A stretch of DNA of 13,075 bases from CAZYTO01 sp964650405. GTDB taxonomy: Bacteria; Acidobacteriota; Thermoanaerobaculia; Gp7-AA8. Positions 7,066 through 13,075 of the stretch are shown piece by piece. A program made the position numbers and the translations under genes. The notes below the pieces were generated by a model. That model did no database searches. It was not told where the DNA came from and saw only the letters and a list, made by a program, of their open reading frames with translations. The DNA lies in NCBI GenBank assembly GCA_964650405.1, contig CAZYTO010000161.1:1-13075 (forward strand). The letters are read 5' to 3'. The number at the start of each line of letters is the position of its first letter. Position 1 is the first letter of the stretch.

Positions 7066-8237
7066 TTCTCCGGGAACTTGAAGCCGAGGTATGTACCGCC
7101 GCTGATGCCCATGGCGATCAGCAAGTTCGAGTTGAATTCCGGCATGGTCAGCTCCTTCACGACAGACACCGCGAAAATGAATCCCAGGACGACAGTCCAT
7201 GCAACGGCCTGGAAGCGGTGAAGGACGATGTTGCCATCGGAATCGCTGAGGATGTCTCGGAGCCATCGGAGCGCCAACGGGGTTGCCGCGCGTGCAGTTT
7301 GTGCGGCCGCAGAGAGCGCCGGTGCGGCTGGCCCTGGCGCGCCCTGCGCGGCCGCGCTGCCGACGTTGGTTTCGATCATAACCGCTCCAAGGCCCGTTGC
7401 GGCGCTTATGCCCATCAGTCCGAGCAATGTAGCCGTCAGGGTGTCGCGGTCGCCGGAGATCAGCCAGATGAGCACATAACCGATGAGGATCAGCAGGAAC
7501 CACCAAGCCATCTGACATCGTCCAAGGCTATAGAGACCATTCGGTCCGTCGCACAGAAGGCAAAACCGCTTCGCGAGCCAGAAAAAGACGATAAGCATGG
7601 AGACAAGAACGATGAGCCCTAGCCAGGAGTCCCAAGTCATTCTCACCACGCCGAAATTGAAGTAGTTGTTGGCGCCGGCGGTGGCTTTGACCGCGGACGT
7701 TCCTGAGATGGCAACGCTCACTTTGATGATCCTGGGTTTGTCATGGTCAGAGGGGTTGCGAAGCAGCGAGGCCCAGAGCGTCTTGTTATCGGGATTGCGT
7801 TCGAGGTGATATTGCAGCTTCCCGTCTTCCGGATTCTTGACTTCTGGGCTGAGTGAGCTGTCTTTGCCGTTCAGATAGAGCGTGACCTCTTTCTGTTGTG
7901 TCGCCGCGAAGGTCAAGTACTTCTGGAGCTTGTCGTGATCGAACGTGATCACAATCGATTCGCCGAGGCTCACCAGCTTCGCGCTTCTCCGTTTCACCTC
8001 CGATGGTGTCGTCGCACCAGGCGGGTATTCCACGCCAGTGACCTCCAGGTCCGGCGTCGTGTCGGTAGCTACTTTCTGAGCCGTGGACTGGCTTGACTGC
8101 TCCTTTGCTGTAGTAGTCTGCTGTCCGGGGCTCGAGGCAGCAGCAGGTTGCCCCGGCTTTTCAGCAGGCGCCGTCTGCGCCATGGCGGCAAGTGCAGTGG
8201 AGAGAGCCAGACCGAGAGCGATAGCCAGATGGCGCAT
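7062..8237 (-). CDS. Uncharacterised membrane protein with periplasmic N-terminal domain
   Basis: A 391-aa protein. It has a signal peptide (residues 1-20, cleavage likely after AMA), a low-complexity linker rich in Gln/Thr/Ala/Ser (21-60), a soluble domain with predicted beta strands (about 61-195) and then five hydrophobic segments at about 203-224, 242-261, 266-288, 342-361 and 370-387. Recurrent-looking signatures are SLGRCQMAWWFLL, LLGLMGISAATGLG, LHRFQAVAWT and the C-terminal MGISGGTYLGFKFPE; the repeated MGIS(A/G) helices suggest internal symmetry. I recall similar uncharacterised bacterial membrane proteins but no assigned function. The start is fixed by a strong GGAGGA site. It lies 49 bp after the ammonia-lyase gene and may be its co-transcribed partner, but the base composition looks less GC-rich than its neighbours, which could mean separate ancestry. 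Confidence 0.8.
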   Translation of the reverse strand: MRHLAIALGLALSTALAAMAQTAPAEKPGQPAAASSPGQQTTTAKEQSSQSTAQKVATDTTPDLEVTGVEYPPGATTPSEVKRRSAKLVSLGESIVITFDHDKLQKYLTFAATQQKEVTLYLNGKDSSLSPEVKNPEDGKLQYHLERNPDNKTLWASLLRNPSDHDKPRIIKVSVAISGTSAVKATAGANNYFNFGVVRMTWDSWLGLIVLVSMLIVFFWLAKRFCLLCDGPNGLYSLGRCQMAWWFLLILIGYVLIWLISGDRDTLTATLLGLMGISAATGLGAVMIETNVGSAAAQGAPGPAAPALSAAAQTARAATPLALRWLRDILSDSDGNIVLHRFQAVAWTVVLGFIFAVSVVKELTMPEFNSNLLIAMGISGGTYLGFKFPEK

Positions 8238-8240
8238 GAA

Positions 8241-8246
8241 TCCTCC
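8241..8246 (-). promoter_or_regulatory. Strong ribosome binding site GGAGGA
   Basis: On the - strand GGAGGA is followed three bases later by ATG. It is the only clear canonical site I see in front of a gene in this window, and it fixes the start of the membrane protein. Confidence 0.8.
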
Positions 8247-8286
8247 GTGTTGTCAGAGGATTTGAGGGACGCACCAGAGGAATTCC

Positions 8287-10041
8287 TCAGAACAGAGCCG
8301 CCGCCACTTTCCGCACGTCCTCGCTCAACGGCCGGTCCGCGGTGACGCTCGGCGAAAGCTCGCGCACGTGCAGGTAGTACGGCCGCAGCGAGGGCGCGAT
8401 CTGCTCGGCGATGAGGTGCCGGTGCCGGACGGCGTCCGTGAATGCCACGGCCTCGGCGTCAGCTTCTTCCAGCGACATGGAGTGCTTCTCGGCGAGCGGC
8501 TGCATCTTCATGCCGATGCGCCACTCCAGGGCCTGGGCCACGGTGAGGAGCTCGATGGCCAGGACGCACTGGGCGTTGTGCAGGACGGTGCGCAGCTTCC
8601 GCGCCGCGGTCGTGGACATGGAGACGTGATCCTCGGCGTTGGCGCCGGTGGGGATGGAGTCGACGGAGGCGGGGTGGGCCAGGACTTTGTTCTCGCTGAC
8701 CAGCGAGGCCGCCGTGTACTGCGCGATCATGAGGCCGGAGTTTACGCCGGCGCGGGTGGTGAGGTTCTGGGGGAGGCGGCGGTTGTGATTGCCGTCGAGG
8801 AGCATGGCCGTGCGGCGCTCGCTGATGTTTGCCAGCTCGGCCACGGCGATGGTGAGGAAGTCGGCGGCCAGGGCGATGGGCTGGCCGTGGAAGTTGCCGG
8901 CGGAGTAGGCCACGCGCTCGTCGCCGCGGTAGCCGTCCGGCCAGTTCTCGCGGAACTGCAGGTCCCACGGCTCCGACTCGCCGGGAAAGAAGAGCGGGTT
9001 GTCCGTGGTGGCGTTGAGCCCGCGCCCGGCCACGTGGTTCCCATAGCGGGTTGCCTCGCGCGAGGCCCCGTGGATGCGCTCGAGGGCGGGATTGAACACG
9101 GGCATGGGCACCGCGCCGGCGCGCTCGGCGAGGCGCGAGCCTTCCAGCAGGCTGCGCATCCGCGCCGCGCTGGCGATCTGTCCCGGGTGGCTCCGCGCCG
9201 CGTGGACTTTGGGATCGAGCGCTCGCGTGCAGCCGCAGATGGCTTCGAGGGTCAGGGCCGCCGCGGCATCCGCCGTTTCGACGAGCCGCTCGGCGTCATG
9301 GACGGCCAGGGCCAGCATCGTCGCCGAGAAGTTCACGCCGTTGATCAGCGCCAGCCCTTCCTTGTACGTCGGCTTGATCTCCTCGGCGTCGAGTCCGAGA
9401 AACCCGGGAAGCTCCGCCGCCTGATGGACGATGGACAATCCTGTCCGTCTCCCGCCGGCAGCGTCGTTGTCGGTGTCTTCACCGAGAACGTAGAACCGCC
9501 CCGCGCCGAGGAGCGTGGCGAAGAGGTGCGAGAGCGGGCAGAGATCGCCGCTGGCGCCGACCGAGCCGCGCAGGGGGACGAGGGGAACGACGCCGCGGTT
9601 GAGCATGGCCTCGACGACCCGCACCAGGACGGCCCGCACGCCGGAGTGGCCCGGCAGAAAGGCATTGAGCCGCGTGGCCAGCACGCCGCGGATGACGGCG
9701 GCGTCGTAGTAGTTGGTCAGGTCGTCCGGATTGCTGTTCTCGCCGACGCCGACAGAGTGGGAGAGGAGGAGGTTGCGCTGCAGGTCCTCCAGCTCGCCGG
9801 GAGCGATGGGCTTGTCCTTGAACTCGCCGAAACCGGTCGTCACGCCGTACTCGCTCGGCCCTTTCCGGCCGGCGGCATGCGCCTCGCGGTAATTGCGTAC
9901 CACTTCCGCGATCTGCGCTTCGCCGCGCGCCACGCGCTCATCGGCGGCGGGGTCATGCGCCACGCGCGTGGAGGCATCACGCGCGATCTGCGCGAGTTGC
10001 TCGATGGTCAGGGAGCGGCCGTCGAGGGTGATGGTCGTCAT
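8287..10041 (-). CDS. hutH: Histidine ammonia-lyase-like MIO enzyme, atypical
   Basis: MIO-cofactor lyase, expected to turn L-histidine into urocanate and ammonia, the first step of histidine breakdown. In the 584-aa product, Y65 in YGVTTGFGEF is the catalytic-loop Tyr; S94-H95 in LSHSVGVG is the pair typical of histidine rather than Phe/Tyr lyases; A163-S164-G165 form the cofactor; and NATTDNPLFF, SAGNFHGQP and the late ENKVLAHPASVDSIPTGANA segment are all present. Two oddities: it is longer than the roughly 510 aa usual for bacterial HutH, partly through an insert around GEDTDNDAAGGRRT, and the QDxYSxR motif expected before NATTDNPL is not found; the segment reads MPVFNPALERIHG instead, and the other two frames do not supply it. 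No other hut genes are in the window. The start codon lies in an inverted-repeat arm. Another MIO substrate is possible. Confidence 0.85.
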   Translation of the reverse strand: MTTITLDGRSLTIEQLAQIARDASTRVAHDPAADERVARGEAQIAEVVRNYREAHAAGRKGPSEYGVTTGFGEFKDKPIAPGELEDLQRNLLLSHSVGVGENSNPDDLTNYYDAAVIRGVLATRLNAFLPGHSGVRAVLVRVVEAMLNRGVVPLVPLRGSVGASGDLCPLSHLFATLLGAGRFYVLGEDTDNDAAGGRRTGLSIVHQAAELPGFLGLDAEEIKPTYKEGLALINGVNFSATMLALAVHDAERLVETADAAAALTLEAICGCTRALDPKVHAARSHPGQIASAARMRSLLEGSRLAERAGAVPMPVFNPALERIHGASREATRYGNHVAGRGLNATTDNPLFFPGESEPWDLQFRENWPDGYRGDERVAYSAGNFHGQPIALAADFLTIAVAELANISERRTAMLLDGNHNRRLPQNLTTRAGVNSGLMIAQYTAASLVSENKVLAHPASVDSIPTGANAEDHVSMSTTAARKLRTVLHNAQCVLAIELLTVAQALEWRIGMKMQPLAEKHSMSLEEADAEAVAFTDAVRHRHLIAEQIAPSLRPYYLHVRELSPSVTADRPLSEDVRKVAAALF

Positions 10042-10149
10042 TCGTTGTCCGTCATTCGTTGTCCGTTGTTCGTGATTATGTCTGCTCAGGGCCGCGTTCG
10101 CTCAAACGTCCACGAACAACGGAGAACGAACAACGAACAACGAACGACG
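10036..10149. repeat. Heptad inverted repeat between hisS and the ammonia-lyase gene
   Basis: Two 39-bp arms (10036-10074 and 10111-10149) match at 34 of 39 positions around a 36-nt loop. The right arm reads as 7-bp words GAACAAC, GGAGAAC, GAACAAC, GAACAAC, GAACGAC; the left arm has a 14-bp word repeated twice. In RNA from the gene strand (-), four of the five mismatches become G-U pairs and one is C-C. The lyase ATG (10039-10041) is inside the stem, and the hisS stop lies 5 bp from the other end. Confidence 0.85.
10038..10055 (-). promoter_or_regulatory. Possible five-codon leader ORF (MTDNE) coupled to lyase start
   Basis: The duplicated 14-bp word GACAACGAATGACG contains an ATG. The upstream copy opens a five-codon frame whose TGA overlaps the lyase ATG as ATGA. 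It has no clear ribosome binding site, so it may be accidental. Confidence 0.25.
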
Positions 10150-10153
10150 CCCG

Positions 10154-11575
10154 TCACCCGTCGGTCAGCAGCTTCTGCACGGCCTTCACGAGCTCGGCGC
10201 GCGGGACGGTGAACTGACCGGGGCGTGCGGCAAGCCACTCGCGGCGGTCGCCGACGGCCTTGGTCTTCTCGCGGCCCACGGCCATGTCCTTGATGGTCAC
10301 GATGCCTTCGTTCTTCTCGTTCGAGCCGTAGAGCAGCACGATGGGGATCTCGTACTGGTCGGCGTACTTGAGCTGCTTGCCCGGACCTTTGCTTGTGCCG
10401 AGGTAGAGCTCCGTGGGGATGCCGGCCCGGCGCAGCTCCCAGGTCATGGCGATGTAGTCTCCGGCCAGCGCGTCGTCCATCCGGGTCACCAGCGCCCGCG
10501 CGGTGGCCTTCTTCTTCTCGACGGCATTGAGGTGTGAGAGCGCGGCCAGGAGCCGGTCCACGCCGATGGACGCGCCGACGGCTGGAATGGGCTCGCCGAG
10601 GAAGCGCATGACCAGGTTGTCGTAGCGGCCGCCGCCGAAGACCGAGCCGAACTGCGGCGCATCGAGCAGGATGGCCTCGAAGACGGGGCCGGTGTAGTAG
10701 GCCAGGCCGCGGGCGATGGAAAGGTCGAGGGACACGCGGTCGTCGCCGTAGCCGAGGGCGTAGAGGTGGTTGGAGATGCGCCCGATGGCGTCGATGCGCT
10801 CCGGCGCGCCGTCCACGCCGGCGAAGAGGTCGCGCAGTTGGGTGAGCACGCTCTCGCGCGAGTCGGCCTTCACGTCGAGAAAGCGCTGGACGCGGTCGAC
10901 CTGACCGGCATTCAGGCCAAGGCCGCGGATGGTGTCGCCCGACTCGTCCTTGTAGCCGTCCATCAGCTCGAGCTTCACCTTCTCGATGCCGACCTTGTCG
11001 AGCTTGTCGAGGACGCGGAAGACGTCCGTGCCCTGCCCCTCGTCGACGCCCGCGAACTTCAGGAGCAGGTTCAGGACGGCGCGGGAGGAGAAGCGGACCA
11101 GGTAGCGGCCGACGTTGAGCGCCGACAGCGTGTCGCACATGCCGGCCAGGATCTCGGTGTCGGCGATCTCCGACTCGGTGCCGACGGAGTCGAGGTCGAA
11201 CTGGGTGAACTCGCGGAACCGCCCCTTGTCCGGCTTGTCCGCGCGCCAGACGGGCGAAACCTGGTAGCGGCGGAAGGGGCGGGGAAGGTCGCGGTACTGG
11301 GCGATGACGCGGGCCAGCGGGACGGTGAGGTCGAAGCGGAGTCCCAGCGCTTCGTTCTCCGGATTGGAGACGCGGAAGATGGACTGGCTGGCTTCCTCGC
11401 CCGCCGATCCGGAGAGGACGTCGAGGAATTCGATGGCCGGCGTGCTGAGGGGCACGAAGCCGTACAGCTCGTAGACGCCGCGGATGGTGTCGATCATCTG
11501 CTGGCGGGCCAGCATCTGATCGGGGAGAAGGTCACGAAGGCCGCGACTGACGCGCGGTTCGACGGTATTGGTCAT
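10154..11575 (-). CDS. hisS: Histidyl-tRNA synthetase, eukaryote/alphaproteobacterial type
   Basis: Class II synthetase charging tRNA-His with histidine in the cytoplasm; 473 aa against about 424 in E. coli. Visible motifs are LRFDLTVPLARV (79-90), motif 2 at VWRADKPDKGRFREFTQFD (109-127), RGLAYYTG (289-296), GGGRYDN (314-320) and motif 3 GASIGVDRL (334-342), followed by an anticodon-binding domain (about 355-470). LRFDLTVP in place of the usual bacterial LRPEGT-like segment, and FTQFDLDSVG in motif 2, place it with the eukaryotic/alphaproteobacterial group. The ATG at 11575 (MTNTVEP) is chosen because the frame upstream (to 11653) runs through the heptad repeat and has no family similarity. 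It is preceded by tRNA-His on the same strand and followed by the ammonia-lyase gene. No strong ribosome binding site is visible. Confidence 0.95.
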   Translation of the reverse strand: MTNTVEPRVSRGLRDLLPDQMLARQQMIDTIRGVYELYGFVPLSTPAIEFLDVLSGSAGEEASQSIFRVSNPENEALGLRFDLTVPLARVIAQYRDLPRPFRRYQVSPVWRADKPDKGRFREFTQFDLDSVGTESEIADTEILAGMCDTLSALNVGRYLVRFSSRAVLNLLLKFAGVDEGQGTDVFRVLDKLDKVGIEKVKLELMDGYKDESGDTIRGLGLNAGQVDRVQRFLDVKADSRESVLTQLRDLFAGVDGAPERIDAIGRISNHLYALGYGDDRVSLDLSIARGLAYYTGPVFEAILLDAPQFGSVFGGGRYDNLVMRFLGEPIPAVGASIGVDRLLAALSHLNAVEKKKATARALVTRMDDALAGDYIAMTWELRRAGIPTELYLGTSKGPGKQLKYADQYEIPIVLLYGSNEKNEGIVTIKDMAVGREKTKAVGDRREWLAARPGQFTVPRAELVKAVQKLLTDG

Positions 11576-11602
11576 TCGGCTGGGGGGCGCCGAATGTCGA
11601 GC

Positions 11603-11685
11603 GGTGAGTGATGAGTGTTGAATGGCGGAAGGCTCGAGCCCTGACCGCGTCATTCAGCATTCATCATTCACCATTCCTCATTCCG
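11603..11685. repeat. Heptad inverted repeat in the tRNA-His to hisS gap
   Basis: The right side is five 7-bp words of the form CATTCNN (11651-11685). The left side reads GTGAGTG, ATGAGTG, TTGAATG. The core stem of 22 positions has 19 Watson-Crick pairs; the other three are G-U if the + strand is transcribed but A-C on the hisS strand. The apex holds the palindrome GGCTCGAGCC (11631-11640). Confidence 0.8.
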
Positions 11686-11696
11686 CGCAGCGCTTT

Positions 11697-11773
11697 TGGT
11701 ACCGAGGGGCGGGCTCGAACCGCCGACCCCTAGATCCACAATCTAGTGCTCTAACCAACTGAGCTACCCCGGC
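11697..11773 (-). tRNA. tRNA-His (anticodon GTG), A73, no encoded G-1
   Basis: A 77-nt cloverleaf with encoded CCA (11697-11699 in reverse). Acceptor strands are GCCGGGG and CCTCGGT; the D arm is GCTC/GAGC; the anticodon arm is CTAGA-TTGTGGA-TCTAG with GTG in the loop; the T arm is GGCGG-TTCGAGC-CCGCC. The discriminator base is A73 and the base before position 1 is T, whereas ordinary bacterial tRNA-His has encoded G-1 opposite C73. Position 1-72 is a G-T wobble. A TATCAT box (11788-11793, - strand) 14 bp upstream could be the -10 element; I see no good -35. It precedes hisS on the same strand. Confidence 0.95.
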
Positions 11774-11892
11774 ACACTCGGGCGCGGATGATAACCCGAA
11801 ACGTTTTCAGGCGCGAGTCAGAACGCGCGTCCGGCGATCTCTATTCTGCTGCTTCCAAGAAGCTCCCAGTGTCGATGCGGGTTTACGAGCCA

Positions 11893-11961
11893 AAAAGCAT
11901 CACGCGGAGACGCAGAGGCGCGGAGAGTTGGGTTTCGCCTCCGCCTCCGCGTGATGCTTTT
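11893..11961 (-). terminator. Strong hairpin terminator after the secreted-protein gene
   Basis: A 17-bp perfect stem, AAAAGCATCACGCGGAG at 11893-11909 with its complement ending at 11961, plus a G/C-rich inner part. On the - strand the stem is followed by TTTTT, giving an intrinsic-terminator shape 38 bp after the stop of the secreted protein. The + strand side is also T-rich, so it may work in both directions. The inner part repeats 8-bp words such as CGCGGAGA. Nothing else is recognisable in the 225-bp gap up to the tRNA apart from its likely promoter. Confidence 0.75.
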
Positions 11962-11998
11962 CTTCTCTCAGGTGCGGCGCCCGGCGCTGTTCTCAGGA

Positions 11999-13075
11999 TC
12001 AGGGCGGCGGATTGGCATTCGTCCCTGGATACGGCGCCACTCCCGGCGTGCATCCGGTCGCCCCCATCGGACAGACGGGTGTGCCGCCGGCGGGACCGAT
12101 GGTTGTTCCATGGGGTATGGCGGAGGAGCAGCCGTTGCCGAGTTGTGCGGCGTCGAATTGCACGGCGCGGCCGGGCGCCAGCATCCGGATGGTCACCCAG
12201 TTCTGGCTGGCGCGCGGTGCCGGGCCGCTGAAGCGGGGAATGTTCTGCGAGTCCAGATCGAGGTACATCCAGCCGCCCAGGTCTCCGCTGGGGGTGAGTC
12301 CGGGAAAGAGACTGCTCGAAGCCGGCGTGGAGGACACGGCCGGCAGCACACTGATGGGTGGGGGTGGAAGCTCGCCGATGACGGGAGGAGGAGGGGCGGC
12401 ATCGCTGTTTTCGTGCTCGTCGAATCGGACCATGTCGACGATACCGATCGCGGAATTCACGGCGACGGCGCACGATGTGGATGGCCCAGTCGTCAGCCGT
12501 TCGCGCCAGATCTGATAGTCGGTGTTGAACCCGCTCGTCCCGCCTTGAATCCAGCGAGCGGCGAACGCGGAGGGCAGCGGTTGCCGCCGGTCGATGCTGC
12601 GCGGAAGCGTCTGCGGGGTCGTGGTCGTATAGCGGTCGTAGAACGTGAAGGGCAGGTTCGTACCGGGGGTCGAGCCTGCCTGTCCCCCCTCCGGAATGGC
12701 CCGGATGTGCACCATCGGATTGGCGGCCGCCCACGCGCCGGTGGCGAAGCCAGGGTCGACGGTCACGTAATCGCCGATGAGCACATTGTCGAAGAGGATG
12801 TCGCCGGCGAAATACGCCGGCCCCGGAAAGCCGGTCGTGCAGGTGGCGACGACGTCGACGGTCGCGTATCCGATCGCATTGGCATGCGTGCCTCCGAGCT
12901 TTCCCAGACATTCCGGGCCGAGGAAAGCCCTGTGGGTGCCGGTGGTGAAGATTCGGCCGAGGTCCGCGAGCATGGCCGGCGTGAGGGCGACGGGCATCTC
13001 GGCACAGGAGGCCAGGGCGCTGTCCGCCGCGTCGGCCGGGGTCCAGGGGTTGGTGTTGCGCCGCCCGGGCGCGAG
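11999..13075 (-). CDS. Secreted protein of the same unnamed family, copy 2 (5'-truncated)
   Basis: The frame is open to the window end, so the ATG at 12997 is internal and the N-terminus, including any signal peptide, lies outside; 358 residues are visible. It is clearly homologous to the 552-aa protein at 4575-6233: LADLGRIFTTG, NAIGYATVDV, ILFDNVLIGDY, NPMVHIRAIPEGG, GTNLPFTFYD, DRRQPLPSAFAARWIQGG, RFDEHEN, SSLFPGL, RASQNW and LGNGCS all have counterparts in the same order. Third codon positions have drifted widely, so the duplication is old. Where copy 1 has a Pro/Leu-rich linker, this copy has a Pro-rich one (PPPPVIGELPPPPISVLP). The last 40 residues again carry spaced cysteines. Function unknown; predicted to be exported like copy 1. 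Confidence 0.85.
   Translation of the reverse strand, partial: LAPGRRNTNPWTPADAADSALASCAEMPVALTPAMLADLGRIFTTGTHRAFLGPECLGKLGGTHANAIGYATVDVVATCTTGFPGPAYFAGDILFDNVLIGDYVTVDPGFATGAWAAANPMVHIRAIPEGGQAGSTPGTNLPFTFYDRYTTTTPQTLPRSIDRRQPLPSAFAARWIQGGTSGFNTDYQIWRERLTTGPSTSCAVAVNSAIGIVDMVRFDEHENSDAAPPPPVIGELPPPPISVLPAVSSTPASSSLFPGLTPSGDLGGWMYLDLDSQNIPRFSGPAPRASQNWVTIRMLAPGRAVQFDAAQLGNGCSSAIPHGTTIGPAGGTPVCPMGATGCTPGVAPYPGTNANPPP

Noticed and set aside
8368..10212. Long + strand frame of 614 codons opposite the ammonia-lyase
   Set aside because: It mirrors the lyase codons in a high-GC gene. The - strand product has clear family motifs and the + strand one has none.
10086..11138. Second - strand frame overlapping hisS
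   Set aside because: Arg/Pro-rich shadow in a different frame from the clear HisRS.
11576..11653. Upstream extension of HisRS
   Set aside because: It would translate the heptad hairpin; HisRS homology starts after the ATG at 11575.

Overview
The window is GC-rich and gene-dense and looks like chromosome from an uncultured, high-GC bacterium. Acidobacteriota is my best guess, because the large secreted proteins resemble a family I associate with that group and the intergenic spaces are full of short-word hairpins. This is an inference and not a proven assignment.

Left part (1-4392, + strand): the 3' end of a large unrecognised protein, then a heptamer-built hairpin, then a compact three-gene cassette. 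The cassette encodes a DXD glycosyltransferase, a PhyH-type Fe(II)/2-oxoglutarate dioxygenase and a GT-D-fold glycosyltransferase-like protein. The junctions overlap by 4 bases (ATGA, then GTGA), so the three are almost certainly co-translated, probably to build and decorate a surface glycan.

Middle (4393-7061): a secreted protein of 552 aa (+ strand), followed by about 830 bp without a convincing gene. That stretch holds a 396-bp array of nineteen 20-21-bp units, two G-rich direct repeats and two inverted repeats ending in GTGACCC. The 10-mer GTGACCCTAG lies on both sides of the secreted-protein gene.

Right part (7062-11773, - strand): in transcription order, tRNA-His, hisS, a histidine ammonia-lyase-like gene and a membrane protein, so three consecutive histidine-related loci. 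The tRNA-His has A73 and no encoded G-1, and the adjacent HisRS is of the eukaryote/alphaproteobacterial type, which fits together as a non-standard histidine identity system. The lyase has the Ala-Ser-Gly cofactor triad but appears to lack the usual QDxYSxR motif. Three spacers (after the first gene, between hisS and the lyase, and between the tRNA and hisS) carry long inverted repeats built from degenerate 7-bp tandem words. One of them pairs over the lyase start codon.

Right edge (11999-13075, - strand): a second, diverged member of the secreted family, cut off at its N-terminus by the window end, with a strong hairpin terminator behind it.
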